Shown here piece by piece: positions 47,006 to 57,189 of a DNA stretch of 64,000 nucleotides (positions within the stretch are counted from its first letter, which is position 1; the number at the start of each line of letters is the position of its first letter). Position numbers and translations under genes: made by a program. The notes below the pieces were generated by a model, which was not told the DNA's origin, made no database searches, and was given only the letters and a program-made list of their open reading frames with translations. This DNA is from CAVXSP01 sp963724645 (GTDB taxonomy: Bacteria > Acidobacteriota > Vicinamibacteria > Vicinamibacterales > SCN-69-37): assembly GCA_963724645.1 (NCBI GenBank), contig CAVRVJ010000007.1:372001-436000 (forward strand). Reading direction: 5' to 3'.

Positions 47006-49684
47006 ATGGCGGGCCGCAGGGTGGTTGGCCCGCAGCGGCTAACCGGACGTCCAACCCGCGCGTCTTACCTTGCATTCACAGGGGACCTGCGGCTTTGTCC
47101 GCGTCTGGAGTGCGTCGCGCGCGGCTGGCAGGCGGATGAGGCGCGCCGCGAAGCGGAGCGCCAATTTGGAGATCTTTCGACGGTCCAGCGGATCGGCCAG
47201 CACCTGGGAGGCCTCATGAATCGCGAGCGGCGGTGGAGTGACTTCGGACACCAGTGCCTTCAGGATCTTCGCTACGCCTGCCGAATGTTCGTCCGCGAGC
47301 GGGGTTTCACGGCAGTCGCGATCCTCGTGCTGGCGCTGGCGATCGCCGCCAACATCGCCACCTTCAGCGTCGTCAACACCCTGCTGCTGCGGCCGCTGCC
47401 GTTCCCGGCGGCGCACGAGCTCGTGTGGATTGCGCCACCACCCGCGCCATGCGGGCTGTCGTGCGCGACCTACTCCGCAGACGCGTACGATGAATTCCGC
47501 GGCGAGAGTCGATCGTACCAGGACGTGACCGGCTACTTCGCCTTCAGCGGCACCGACAACGTTCGTCTGGAACGCGCGGGCGAATCCACGCCGGCCACCG
47601 GTCTCGACGTCGTCGCCAACTTCTTCCAGGTGCTCGGCGTGTCGCCGGCGAAGGGTCGTCTGTTCACCGCGGACGACGCGCGGACCGGCGCTCGGCCGGT
47701 CGCGCTGCTTTCGCATGGGTATTGGATCCGGCAGTTCGGTGCCAGTCCTTCCGTCGTCGGCGAGGCGCTTGTGCTGAATGGCCGGCCGACGACTGTCGTG
47801 GGCGTCCTGCCGGCGGCATTCGATTTCGGATCGGTCTTCTCGCCGGGCCTCCGCGTGGATCTGTTCACGCCGCTCGATCTCGACCACGCGCGCAACTGGG
47901 GCAACATCGTGACGCTGATCGGCCGGCTCAGGCCCGGCGTGACGCTCTCACAGGCGCGCGACGACGCGGCGCGGGTCGCGCCGGACTTGTACTTCAACGT
48001 CAAGTATCCGGCGACACGCGGCAACTATCGCAAGGGACTCGTCCCGGTGTCGCTCAAGGCGCACGTGAGTGGCCAGTGGCATCGTCCCCTTGTCGTGCTG
48101 TGGTGCGCCGTCGGCGTCATCCTGCTGATTGCCTGCGTCAACCTGTCGAACCTGATGCTCCTCCGCGCGGCCGCGCGCAGCAAGGAACTGGCCGTTCGCG
48201 GTGCGCTCGGCGCGACGCGTGCACGCCTGGTGCGGCAGTCACTGACCGAGAGTCTTGCCTTGTCGGCGGCCGGCGCGGCGCTCGGGCTGGCCGGCGCCAT
48301 CGGCCTCGTGCACTGGCTCGGGCATCGCGGCGATCTCGACTTGCCGCTGTTGAACGGCGTGGCGATCGACGCCGCCGCGGTGGCGTGGACGATGCTGGTC
48401 GCCGTGGTTGCGGCCGCACTCTTTGGCCTGGTGCCGGCCTTGAAGATGGCGGGCGACAACGTGCAGGAGGCGCTCAAGGATTCGGGGCCGGCCGCGGGAC
48501 GCGGCCGCCGGCACGAGCGGCTTCGCATCGGCCTGGTGATTTCAGAGATCGCGCTGGCCTGCGTGCTGCTGGTGGGGGCCGGACTGCTGCTGCGCAGCTT
48601 CCTCAACGTACTCGACGTCGATCTGGGATTCGCACCGGACCGGGCGGCGACCATCGCGGTCGACTACAACGACGATGGACCGTCCCCGGAGATGCGGGCG
48701 GCCCGACGCTCCGCGACGTTTCAGCAGATCCTTGAACGTGTACGAGCGTTGCCGGGCGTCGAGATGGCCGGCATGTCGGATTACCTGCCACTCGGACCGA
48801 ACCGTTCCTGGGGCACGCCGGCGCCGAAGGGCAAGGTCTATCGCCCTGGCGAAGTACCGCCGCCGCTCGTGTACGTCGTGACACCGGGATTTCTGCCGGC
48901 GATGGGCATCAGGCTTCGTGGCCGCGACTTCACGTGGGAGGATCGCTTCAACGGCCAGCTCGTGGTCGTCATCAATGCGTCGGCCGCGCGATTCTACTGG
49001 CCGGGCGAGGACGCCGTAGGGAAGTTACTGACGAACGGCTTTGAAGAATTGCAGGTCATCGCTGTCGCCGACGATGTTCGCGAGGAGAACGTCGAAGGCT
49101 CGGGGGGCTGGCAGATCTACTACTCCGCGATCCAGAAAAACCCCGCCGGCGCACACTTGGTCGTCCGCACGCGTCTGCCGCTCGATTCGTTCGGACCGGG
49201 CGTCCTTCAGAGCTTGCGCGAGTTGAACCCGCGCCAGCCGGTGGCCGAGCTCAGGCCTCTCCAACAGATCGTCAGCCACGCCGTGTCGCCGCGGCGGTTC
49301 TTCTTGCTACTCGTCGCGGCCATGGCGAGCCTCGGACTGTTCCTGGCCGCGCTCGGCATCCACGGCGTCATCTGGTACTCGGTGGCGCGGCAGTCGCGCG
49401 AGATCGGCGTCCGGATGGCGCTCGGCGCGAGCGCGAGCCGCGTCGGGCGTGACGTCCTGCTCGCCACATTGCACGTGACGCTGTGGGGCATGGGCATTGG
49501 ACTCGTGTCGGCGCTCGTCGTGGCCCGGCTCATCGACTCTTTGCTGTTCGGCACGTCGCCGTGGGACCTGCCAACCTACGCGGGCATGGCCGCGGTCTTC
49601 CTGGCGGTCGCGCTGATCTCGGGGTATCTCCCCGCCCGCCGGGCCTCGCGCATCGACCCGATGATCGCGCTGAGGAGCAGTTGA
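47006..49684 (+). CDS. ADOP-type ABC transporter permease (MacB-PCD/FtsX)
   Basis: Up to 892 aa. The Acidobacterial ADOP layout is clear: the end of the permease prefix domain (DEARREAERQFGDLSTVQRI), first transmembrane helix (AVAILVLALAIAANIATFSV, then LLLRPLPF), periplasmic MacB core, FtsX triple helix (LLIACVNLSNLMLLRAAARS, ELAVRGALGATRARL), second core and second FtsX block (IGVRMALGASASRVGRDVL), ending DPMIALRSS. The prefix domain is shortened and unlike the family before residue 40. An alternative ATG at 47216 has a good GGGAGG, so the real start is uncertain. The ATPase partner is not next to it. Substrates of ADOPs are unknown. Confidence 0.88.
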   Translation: MAGRRVVGPQRLTGRPTRASYLAFTGDLRLCPRLECVARGWQADEARREAERQFGDLSTVQRIGQHLGGLMNRERRWSDFGHQCLQDLRYACRMFVRERGFTAVAILVLALAIAANIATFSVVNTLLLRPLPFPAAHELVWIAPPPAPCGLSCATYSADAYDEFRGESRSYQDVTGYFAFSGTDNVRLERAGESTPATGLDVVANFFQVLGVSPAKGRLFTADDARTGARPVALLSHGYWIRQFGASPSVVGEALVLNGRPTTVVGVLPAAFDFGSVFSPGLRVDLFTPLDLDHARNWGNIVTLIGRLRPGVTLSQARDDAARVAPDLYFNVKYPATRGNYRKGLVPVSLKAHVSGQWHRPLVVLWCAVGVILLIACVNLSNLMLLRAAARSKELAVRGALGATRARLVRQSLTESLALSAAGAALGLAGAIGLVHWLGHRGDLDLPLLNGVAIDAAAVAWTMLVAVVAAALFGLVPALKMAGDNVQEALKDSGPAAGRGRRHERLRIGLVISEIALACVLLVGAGLLLRSFLNVLDVDLGFAPDRAATIAVDYNDDGPSPEMRAARRSATFQQILERVRALPGVEMAGMSDYLPLGPNRSWGTPAPKGKVYRPGEVPPPLVYVVTPGFLPAMGIRLRGRDFTWEDRFNGQLVVVINASAARFYWPGEDAVGKLLTNGFEELQVIAVADDVREENVEGSGGWQIYYSAIQKNPAGAHLVVRTRLPLDSFGPGVLQSLRELNPRQPVAELRPLQQIVSHAVSPRRFFLLLVAAMASLGLFLAALGIHGVIWYSVARQSREIGVRMALGASASRVGRDVLLATLHVTLWGMGIGLVSALVVARLIDSLLFGTSPWDLPTYAGMAAVFLAVALISGYLPARRASRIDPMIALRSS

Positions 49685-49836
49685 CGTCGGAGTTCGACAC
49701 GGCGGCGCGGCGGTCGCGTGCGCGACGTACTTCGCGCTCCGCCTGAGGGCAGCGACTCGTGCGGTCGATCAACGAGGACTGTCTGAATCGGCTGAGGGGC
49801 GTCACGACGACAGTCCTGGGACTGTCCGATGCGGCG

Positions 49837-50076
49837 TCAGGTACGCCGGAGCGCGCGGCTGATGACCACCAAGATCACCGCACCACAGAACGAGACGAGA
49901 ATTGAACCGAGGAGACCGCCGCCGGGCCAGATCCCCAATGATCCAAACACCCAGCCCCCAACGATGCCGCCCACGAGGCCCAATAGAATGTCAACGAGGA
50001 CCCCGTAGCCGCCGCCTCTCATCACTTGGCCAGCCAACCATCCTGCGATGAGCCCCACGACAATGGCATATAGCAT
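49837..50076 (-). CDS. GlsB/YeaQ/YmgE-type stress membrane protein
   Basis: A 79-aa protein with three hydrophobic helices and the family pattern GLIAGWLAGQVMRGGGYG, then ILLGLVGGIVGGWVFG and a third helix near the C-terminus (ILVSFCGAVILVVISRALRR). The Transglycosylase-associated (Tgl-associated) family is induced under stress; its role is unknown. A GGAGGGAG ribosome-binding site lies just upstream. With lmo0937-like and CsbD genes it makes a third general-stress marker in the window. Confidence 0.93.
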   Translation of the reverse strand: MLYAIVVGLIAGWLAGQVMRGGGYGVLVDILLGLVGGIVGGWVFGSLGIWPGGGLLGSILVSFCGAVILVVISRALRRT

Positions 50077-50212
50077 CTGACTATCTTCTCCCTCCAGAGC
50101 GCAGTACCAGCGGCACCGCGATGTCAGTCAACTCGGCAAACCATCTTGAGACCGTGGGAGGACCCGAGCGCGCACGTTGAACGCTGCTTCCCCGGAACCC
50201 GCGGCGCACCGC

Positions 50213-51247
50213 TCAGAACCCACACACCCCTTGCGGAAACAATCGTGTCCCCGTGTGGATCGACGGTTCACTCACATTCCCCAAGTTGTCACGCACGACG
50301 AGCTTCACCGACATCGAAAACCAGGTCGTGCCAGGTGGAAGCGCGGCCGGAATAATTGTGCAATCTGCCGTGGGCATGGTCAACACGGGTCCGGCGGTCG
50401 TCTGCGTGAACGCCTTCGCGACGCCATACGTCCACTCCCAGCCGACGATCGTTCCTGGTGCCGTTGAGGTGCTGCCGTTGAAGGTGCAGTTAATCGTGTT
50501 GCCGCCGTTTGTAAGGACACATGTTTCAGTCTCGGACGGACCCGTGACGCCAAAACTCGCGATCGCCTGCATGGGTGGCGGCACGGGCGTGACCGACAGC
50601 GTGGCCAGGACGGAGACCCCGTTGTAGGTAGCCGTGACGGTCGCGGACATCGTTGCCACGACGATCCGTGTCGTGATCGAGAATGTCGCACTCGACGATC
50701 CGGCGGGAACCGTGACGCTCGTCGCCACGTTAAGCGGGTCACCACCTGACAAGGACACAAGTACGCCGCTGGTAGGCGCGGGGGCCGACAACGTGACCGT
50801 TGCGCTGACTGGATTGCCCCCTACAACCGTCGAGGCGCTCAATGAGAGCGACGATACGATCGTCACGGCCGTGACGGTCAAGGTCGAAGATTGAGTGCTC
50901 GTGCCGCTGAGCGATGCCGTGATCGTCACCGTGCCGGGCGTCACTGCGGTTACCTGGATGGTGCCGCTCGAGCCTCCCGCGGGGATCGTGACCGTAGTAG
51001 GCACGGCCGCCACCGCGGAATTGCTACTGGACAGTGCGACGATGACGCCGCCGACTGGTGCCGCGGAGCTCAGGGTGATCGTGCCTTGGACCTGGCTCCC
51101 TGCGACGACACTCGTTCCGTTCAAGCTGACGCTTGATACCGAGACCGTGGGACTGGTCGGCGAATTTGAGCCACAGGCCGCAAGGCCGACGTCCAACAGG
51201 AGGAGTAGGCAGAGTGTCTTCAAACGGCCGGGACTTTGGTTAGCCAC
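50213..51247 (-). CDS. Surface lipoprotein with Ig-like repeats
   Basis: About 344 aa from the GTG at 51247, which has GAGGAG 8 bases upstream. Lipobox in LLLLDVGLAACGS. Two bacterial Ig-like (big/HYR-type) repeats of about 80 residues follow: SVSLNGTSVVAGSQVQGTIT to TSTQSSTLTVTAV, and SLSLSASTVVGGNPVSATVT to VLATLSVTPV. The C-terminal domain has four Cys (ETCVL, INCTF, ADCTI, GVCGF) and a PKD-like WEWTYG. It is probably an extracellular structural or adhesive lipoprotein. Ser/Thr/Val-rich composition is typical for the class. Confidence 0.75.
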   Translation of the reverse strand: MANQSPGRLKTLCLLLLLDVGLAACGSNSPTSPTVSVSSVSLNGTSVVAGSQVQGTITLSSAAPVGGVIVALSSSNSAVAAVPTTVTIPAGGSSGTIQVTAVTPGTVTITASLSGTSTQSSTLTVTAVTIVSSLSLSASTVVGGNPVSATVTLSAPAPTSGVLVSLSGGDPLNVATSVTVPAGSSSATFSITTRIVVATMSATVTATYNGVSVLATLSVTPVPPPMQAIASFGVTGPSETETCVLTNGGNTINCTFNGSTSTAPGTIVGWEWTYGVAKAFTQTTAGPVLTMPTADCTIIPAALPPGTTWFSMSVKLVVRDNLGNVSEPSIHTGTRLFPQGVCGF

Positions 51248-51412
51248 GATGTGTGCTCCTCGCTGCCACAACCTCGGATCCTCTCAGGAAATCCTCGGTT
51301 TTGCGACACGCCGCACATCGGGGAAATCACTCGCCTGGCGACGAAGGAGGCCGTAGATGGGGTGGTATTAATTGACGAAGATGTTCCAGCACCAGAATCA
51401 TGGCTTGGGTCG

Positions 51413-51441
51413 TTGACAGGCTCTCGTAACCCGACTATGAT
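51413..51441 (+). promoter_or_regulatory. Sigma-70 promoter of groESL
   Basis: TTGACA (51413-51418), a 17-base spacer, then TATGAT (51436-51441): a near-consensus housekeeping promoter about 180 bases upstream of groES. Its -10 box abuts the CIRCE-like palindrome. Confidence 0.8.
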
Positions 51442-51467
51442 TAGCAGTCGGTCACATCGACTGCTAA
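51441..51467. promoter_or_regulatory. CIRCE-like HrcA operator (variant)
   Basis: TTAGCAGTC-N9-GACTGCTAA, a perfect 9-9-9 inverted repeat. The standard CIRCE element is TTAGCACTC-N9-GAGTGCTAA, so each arm differs at one position and the change is symmetrical. It sits directly at the promoter -10/+1 region, as expected for HrcA repression of groESL. Confidence 0.85.
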
Positions 51468-51619
51468 CAGTCACAAGGCCTGACTGCCAGCGGTCGGATC
51501 CCCACCCTTGGCCCGGCTCCGGGTGACCCTGAGCACGTCGACACGCCAGAGTTTCTTCCACACGCTGCGGTCTGTCGCGACATCCGAATCGCGCAACAGG
51601 CTCTGCAGAAAGGACAGTT

Positions 51620-51916
51620 ATGAAGGTCAGACCACTGCACGATCGAGTCATCGTGGAACGCATCGAAGAAGGCGAACAGAAAGTCGGCGGGATCATCATC
51701 CCCGACACCGCCAAGGAAAAGCCCCAGCAGGGCAAGATCATCGCCGCCGGCAAGGGCAAGATCGAAAAGGATGGTGGCAAGGTCACGCCGCTCGACGTCA
51801 AGGCCGGCGACACCATTCTGTTCGGCAAGTACGCCGGTCAGGAGATCAAGGTTGACGGCAACGAGTACCTCATCATGCGTGAGGAAGAAATACTCGGCGT
51901 GATCGAGCAGAAGTAG
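51620..51916 (+). CDS. groES: Co-chaperonin GroES
   Basis: A 98-aa GroES: KVRPLHDRVIVERIEEGEQK, the mobile loop GGIIIPDTAKEKPQQGKI, and GKYAGQEIKVDGNEYLIMRE. It forms the heptameric lid of the GroEL folding chamber in the cytosol. It is the first gene of the groES-groEL operon, 14 bases before groEL, behind a sigma-70 promoter and a CIRCE-like operator. Intact. Confidence 0.98.
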   Translation: MKVRPLHDRVIVERIEEGEQKVGGIIIPDTAKEKPQQGKIIAAGKGKIEKDGGKVTPLDVKAGDTILFGKYAGQEIKVDGNEYLIMREEEILGVIEQK

Positions 51917-51930
51917 AGGAGATTCCACCA

Positions 51931-53560
<1,630 letters not shown>

Positions 53561-53630
53561 CCCTCCGGCCGTCGGACAGGTAAGACTTTTAGAGCCAGAT
53601 GGCTAGAAGCTAGAAGTCGGCGGACACGCG

Positions 53631-53670
53631 AACGGCCCGAGGAGCGCAGACTCTTCGGGTCGTTTTCTTT
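53631..53670 (+). terminator. Rho-independent terminator after groEL
   Basis: AACGGCCCGAGGAG pairs with CTCTTCGGGTCGTT (two G-U pairs) around a 6-base loop and is followed by TTTTCTTT. It lies 70 bases after the groEL stop. Confidence 0.88.
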
Positions 53671-53794
53671 GGACCGTGCGGCCATCCGCGCTGGTGGCAC
53701 ATTGCACAGCGGCGTTCGGCGGCATCTGTCAGAGTGTTGACTGTGCAAAACAGGACAGCCGCGTAAGTTCGGCTGGCGCATAGTGGTTCCGCCC

Positions 53795-53944
53795 ATGTTC
53801 TCTGGTGTCGGAATCGTCATTGCGCTCGGCGCGCTGGTGCTGCTGCTCGCGGCCCTCACGCGCCGTGGCCGTCGGCCCGATTTGGGCTCGGTCAGCCACA
53901 CCTGGGTCATCGAAAACCGGATGGACAACCGCGATCACGGCTGA
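53795..53944 (+). CDS. Small single-pass membrane protein, unknown
   Basis: A 49-aa ORF with one hydrophobic helix (GVGIVIALGALVLLLAAL) followed by a basic RRGRRP stretch and a polar tail. Positive-inside rules would place the tail in the cytosol. No strong ribosome-binding site is visible. It ends 61 bases before the cold-shock gene. No family recognised. Confidence 0.45.
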   Translation: MFSGVGIVIALGALVLLLAALTRRGRRPDLGSVSHTWVIENRMDNRDHG

Positions 53945-54005
53945 TGGGCCAGCACGCATCTCGCAGCCGCTCTCGCCGCGCCTCGAATCGCTCACAGGAG
54001 ATCTC

Positions 54006-54212
54006 ATGTCATCAATGAATGGAACGGTCAAACGTCTAGTCAACGAGAAGGGCTTTGGCTTCGTCGCCGCGCCGGACGGGCAGGAATACTTTTTTCACCA
54101 ATCGGCCTGTACAGGCAGTCCGTTCGATTCGCTTCGAGAGGGGCAGTCGGTAATTTTCGACAGCACGCAGGGGCCCAAGGGGCCACGCGCCGAGAACGTC
54201 CGCACCATATGA
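54006..54212 (+). CDS. Cold-shock domain (CspA-like) protein
   Basis: A 68-aa single cold-shock domain. RNP1 reads KGFGFV and RNP2 YFFHQSA, in the order NGTVKRLVNEKGFGFVAAPD, QEYFFHQSA, LREGQSVIFDSTQGPKGPRA. The RNP2 Phe-Phe-His-Gln variant differs from the usual VFVHFS. CGCTCACAGGAG supplies an AGGAG ribosome-binding site 6 bases before the ATG. It binds single-stranded RNA or DNA and acts as an RNA chaperone. Confidence 0.93.
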   Translation: MSSMNGTVKRLVNEKGFGFVAAPDGQEYFFHQSACTGSPFDSLREGQSVIFDSTQGPKGPRAENVRTI

Positions 54213-54449
54213 CCCAACAGCGCCCATCATCGCCAACGCGACGCGGAACGCTGAGCTCCGACAGATCCTGAACGGCCTGGGCATTGAAGACCGGCGTCTT
54301 CTGAGGCGGCTTGGAGGCTTGCCTCGATTCCATAAGGGATCAAGCAGGACATCCGCATATCGACACGGTGTGCAAGAGAGGACAGACGGCGCATCTGGCG
54401 ACATCTACGATCGCTGACAGCGGTTCCCCTGGTTTCATGGGAGGTTCTT

Positions 54450-54751
54450 GTGTCTCTTCACCGGCTTCGGCTGACGATCATCACCCTCGGTTTCACTGCG
54501 CCCATCGCCGTGCTCGGCATTTGCCTCGTCTTGGAGTACCGGTCACGCCAGGCCAGAGTCTCTCATGGCTGCTGGCCGGCCTTGTCCCTGCGGTCGTGAT
54601 GCTCGCGGTATTCCGCGGCGCGCCGCCGCGCACGATTGGCCAGGTGTTGTACGACACGGACCAGGCGTCTCCCGGCATGAGACCGGTCCTGATTGCGAGC
54701 GGGCGCGCTGTGGAAACCGAAATGGCTACAAAACCTCATGACGCCAACTGA
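54450..54751 (+). CDS. Two-helix membrane protein, unknown (frame-broken)
   Basis: GTG at 54450 follows a good GGGAGG. The first frame gives a hydrophobic helix (LTIITLGFTAPIAVLGICLV). From about 54530 a second frame gives PGQSLSWLLAGLVPAVVMLA and a cytosolic tail ending KPHDAN. One missing base joins them into a 100-aa two-helix protein. No family recognised. Unlike the other breaks in the window this one needs a deleted base. Confidence 0.45.
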
Positions 54752-54927
54752 CGCGACACCGCGCCGCTCGTGGGCTGAGGAAGCGGACGGCGACGCTCAC
54801 CGGCGATCGCCCCTGCGGGGAGGAGTCGTCGAAGGTCTGGGCGATCATTCTGCGGCCTCGTTGACAGGCCGTGACGATGTGCAACTGTGAACAGCGCAGG
54901 TCCGCGTCTCGTCGTACTAGTTGCCGC

Positions 54928-55134
54928 ATGAAAGCCACGACATCTCCCGACGACTTCGCACGACTGATTCTGCAAATCGAGCGGGACCTGCTGGCCCAGG
55001 CCTACTTGCGAGAGAAGCTCCAAGTGGCCGGCCGAGCCGTAGCGGGTCATCGCCAGGAACTTCGAGCGGCCAGGGCTTCAGTGGCGCGCGCGCAATCGGT
55101 CAAGAAGGGGCCGGCAAAGGCCCCCCGCACGTAG
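54928..55134 (+). CDS. Small helical hypothetical protein
   Basis: 68 aa from the ATG at 54928. Predicted helical and basic (LILQIERDLLAQAYLREKLQ, then RQELRAARASVARAQSVKK). No ribosome-binding site stands out. It is followed immediately by a hairpin terminator, which supports transcription. No family recognised. Confidence 0.45.
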   Translation: MKATTSPDDFARLILQIERDLLAQAYLREKLQVAGRAVAGHRQELRAARASVARAQSVKKGPAKAPRT

Positions 55135-55166
55135 CGGAGGGCGCGTTGGTGCCCTCTGCCATTTTG
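55134..55166 (+). terminator. Hairpin terminator
   Basis: GCGGAGGGC pairs with GCCCTCTGC (one G-U pair) around GCGTTGGT, followed by CATTTTG. It overlaps the stop codon of the small helical protein and precedes the Crp/Fnr gene. Confidence 0.65.
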
Positions 55167-55257
55167 AACACTCAGGCCGTCGATTGCGATACAGTCTCAT
55201 ATGAGTAGCTCCTGACCGGCACTGGTCGGCCGGTCCTCTTGCCCTTCCGAACCCGCG

Positions 55258-55905
55258 ATGGCGCTCGCCCCCACGTTCGATGCTCAGATCTTTCTCGACT
55301 CGGCCGGAGTCGCCAAGAAGATCGTCGAGTACCGGCGAGGTGAGGTCATCTTCAACCAGGGCGATCCCGGCGACCACGTCCTCTATGTCCAGAAAGGCGC
55401 CGTAAAGCTGTCGGTGTTGTCGAAGGCTGGCCGGCAGGCTGTTGTCGCCATGCTGGGCCCCGGCGAGTTCTTCGGTGAGGGATGCTTGGCGGGCCAGCCG
55501 GTCCGGATGGGCAGCGCCTCGGCGACCATGGCGAGCACGATCCTCCTCGTGGACAAGGAGAAGATGGCCGGCCTCCTGCACCAGCAGCACGCGATGTCCG
55601 ATCGGTTCATCGTGCACATGCTGGCGCGTAACATCCAGATCGAACAGGATCTGATCGATCAGTTATTCAATTCCAGCGAGAAGCGACTCGCCCGGACGCT
55701 TCTGCTGCTGGCGCGCTACGGCAAGCACGACCGGCCCGTGCGCGCCGTTCCGTCGATCTCCCAGGAAACGCTCGCCGAAATGGTTGGCACGACACGGTCG
55801 CGTGTGAACTTCTTCATGAAGAAATTCCAGCGGTTGGGCTTCATCGATTACACCGACGGCCTCAAGGTCAACAACGCGCTGCTCACCGTCGTTTTACACG
55901 ACTAG
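55258..55905 (+). CDS. Crp/Fnr family transcription regulator
   Basis: A 215-aa protein. The cyclic-nucleotide-binding beta barrel is at residues about 20-120 (FNQGDPGDHVLYVQKGAVKL, GPGEFFGEGCLAGQPVR); the dimer helix follows; the Crp-type winged helix is at residues 145-215 (SISQETLAEMVGTTRSRVNF with the recognition helix, then FIDYTDGLKVNNALL). The ligand pocket lacks the full CRP RS pair and there are no Fnr cysteines in the N-terminus, so the signal is unknown. Its target genes cannot be inferred. Confidence 0.93.
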   Translation: MALAPTFDAQIFLDSAGVAKKIVEYRRGEVIFNQGDPGDHVLYVQKGAVKLSVLSKAGRQAVVAMLGPGEFFGEGCLAGQPVRMGSASATMASTILLVDKEKMAGLLHQQHAMSDRFIVHMLARNIQIEQDLIDQLFNSSEKRLARTLLLLARYGKHDRPVRAVPSISQETLAEMVGTTRSRVNFFMKKFQRLGFIDYTDGLKVNNALLTVVLHD

Positions 55906-56076
55906 TTGTCCTGTTTCGGCCGCTGCTCCTCGCGGTGCAGATCGAGGCCGCGAAGGCCTGCGCTTCCGTCGGCCCACGGGCACCGGGTCGCAGCCTTCCG
56001 ACCCTGCTCGGCAAGCGCTGTGCAATTTGGTACAGAAGGCTGGGAAGCGCGGGCGTACAGTGGGCTGGGGAACGCG

Positions 56077-56357
56077 ATGACGAGCCAGCCAACCGCGGTG
56101 ACGGCCGAGTACCCGAGGGCTACACAAGGTACCTCACCGAGAGGTTCGCGGACACTGTGGTTCTGACGTTCACGCAAATCGAGGACCTCCTCGGCCACCC
56201 CCTCCCGGATCTTGCCCGAGCTCAGGTGGAGTGGTGGGCGAACCCGGTCGCGGGGAGTGCTCCACCCGTGCAGTCTCTCTCGTGGACTCAGGCCAGCAGA
56301 ACCGCGACGCCAAATCTACGGGCAGGTACCGTGGCGTTTGAACGCCGGTCGGCCTGA
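56077..56357 (+). CDS. DUF7662-like small protein
   Basis: The body reads GYTRYLTERFADTVVLTFTQ, IEDLLGHPLPDLAR, WWANPV and AGTVAFERRS, which matches the DUF7662 pattern (LTF-EIE--LG-PLP--AR, WWAN, V-F-R). The matching frame has no start codon nearby; the ATG at 56077 (MTSQPTAVTAEYP, with GGGGA upstream) is in another frame and joins it if one base is missing near 56117. The domain is common in restriction or regulatory contexts but its function is unknown. Boundaries are tentative. Confidence 0.55.
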
Positions 56358-56570
56358 GATTTCGTGCGCGCGTTGTTCGGGCAATTCTGGCGCCCGCGAA
56401 GTATTCTTCCGCGCTTCGAAGACAATGCGCGGGTCCTCAGAGACGCGCCGGCAGCGAGGCCGAGGGCCATCGAGAAGCCGTTCCCGCCCGATGTCTATGA
56501 GCCGGGCGAACACGCGAGCCGACCCATGCCGCACCGTTTGCCTGTTCCGGCGTCTCCGGCGTTTGGTACC

Positions 56571-56690
56571 GTGAAGGCGTTCGTCACCAAGCACCCCGTG
56601 CGGACCTACTTCGCCCTCGCGTTTTCCGTCTCGTGGACCGGCGTCCTGTTCGCTGTCGGCCGTGGCGGGAGCGTGAAAGAGGCAGTCACG
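56571..56690 (+). pseudogene. 5' remnant of a CPBP membrane-protease paralogue
   Basis: The frame encodes KAFVTKHPVRTYFALAFSVS and WTGVLFAVGRGG, closely parallel to the first helix of the CPBP gene 620 bases downstream (EAFKNHPVVTYYALVFAISW, GGILLLVGG). The similarity stops abruptly at about 56690, just before the SnoaL-like gene. It is a truncated duplicate; the rest of 56358-56710 shows nothing recognisable. Confidence 0.65.
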
Positions 56691-56710
56691 GTACGGAGGA
56701 GGACAGGACG

Positions 56711-57145
56711 ATGGAGACTCTGAATCGAGCTTTCTTCGATGCCTATCTTTTGGCGTGGAACGCGCACGATGCGGCTGCGGTCGCGAGTCATATGGCTGAC
56801 GATGCCATCTATGAAGACGTCGCCCTGGTGCGCGTGCTGCACGGTCCGTCGGAGATTGCAGCGTTCGTCGAGGAGGCGACGAGATCCTCGAGCGACTTCA
56901 GGTTTGAAGTCGTGTCGCTATTTACCGCGGGTACCGATTACGCGAATGAATGGGTCATGGTCGGGACGAATGATCGCGAGGTCCGTGGCGTTCCGCCGAC
57001 CGGCCGCTCCTTCCGCGTTCGGGGGGCGTCGATTGGGAAGCTCGATGCGAGCGGGCGGATCGCCGAGAACCGGGACTACTACAACCTCGCCGAGCTGCTG
57101 ACGCAGCTTGGCATCTTGCCAACCGCGCCGTCGCAGCCCGCGTAG
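56711..57145 (+). CDS. SnoaL-like polyketide-cyclase-fold protein
   Basis: A 144-aa SnoaL/ester-cyclase-like domain: AFFDAYLLAWNAHDAAAVAS, DDAIYEDVALVRVLHGPSEI, FVEEATRSSSDFRFEVVSLF, GVPPTGRSFRVRGASIGKLD and IAENRDYYNLAELLTQLGI. GGAGGA lies 8 bases before the ATG. The family has cyclase, hydrolase and binding members; no substrate can be given. It sits between a CPBP remnant and an intact CPBP gene, perhaps having been inserted between duplicates. Confidence 0.88.
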   Translation: METLNRAFFDAYLLAWNAHDAAAVASHMADDAIYEDVALVRVLHGPSEIAAFVEEATRSSSDFRFEVVSLFTAGTDYANEWVMVGTNDREVRGVPPTGRSFRVRGASIGKLDASGRIAENRDYYNLAELLTQLGILPTAPSQPA

Positions 57146-57189
57146 GCACGTTGGTTGCCGAAGGAATCCCTGCGGGAAAGGAAGGCATC

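Noticed and set aside
53690..53720. TGGCACATTGCAC before the small membrane protein as a sigma-54 promoter
   Set aside because: The -24 and -12 elements are four bases too close.
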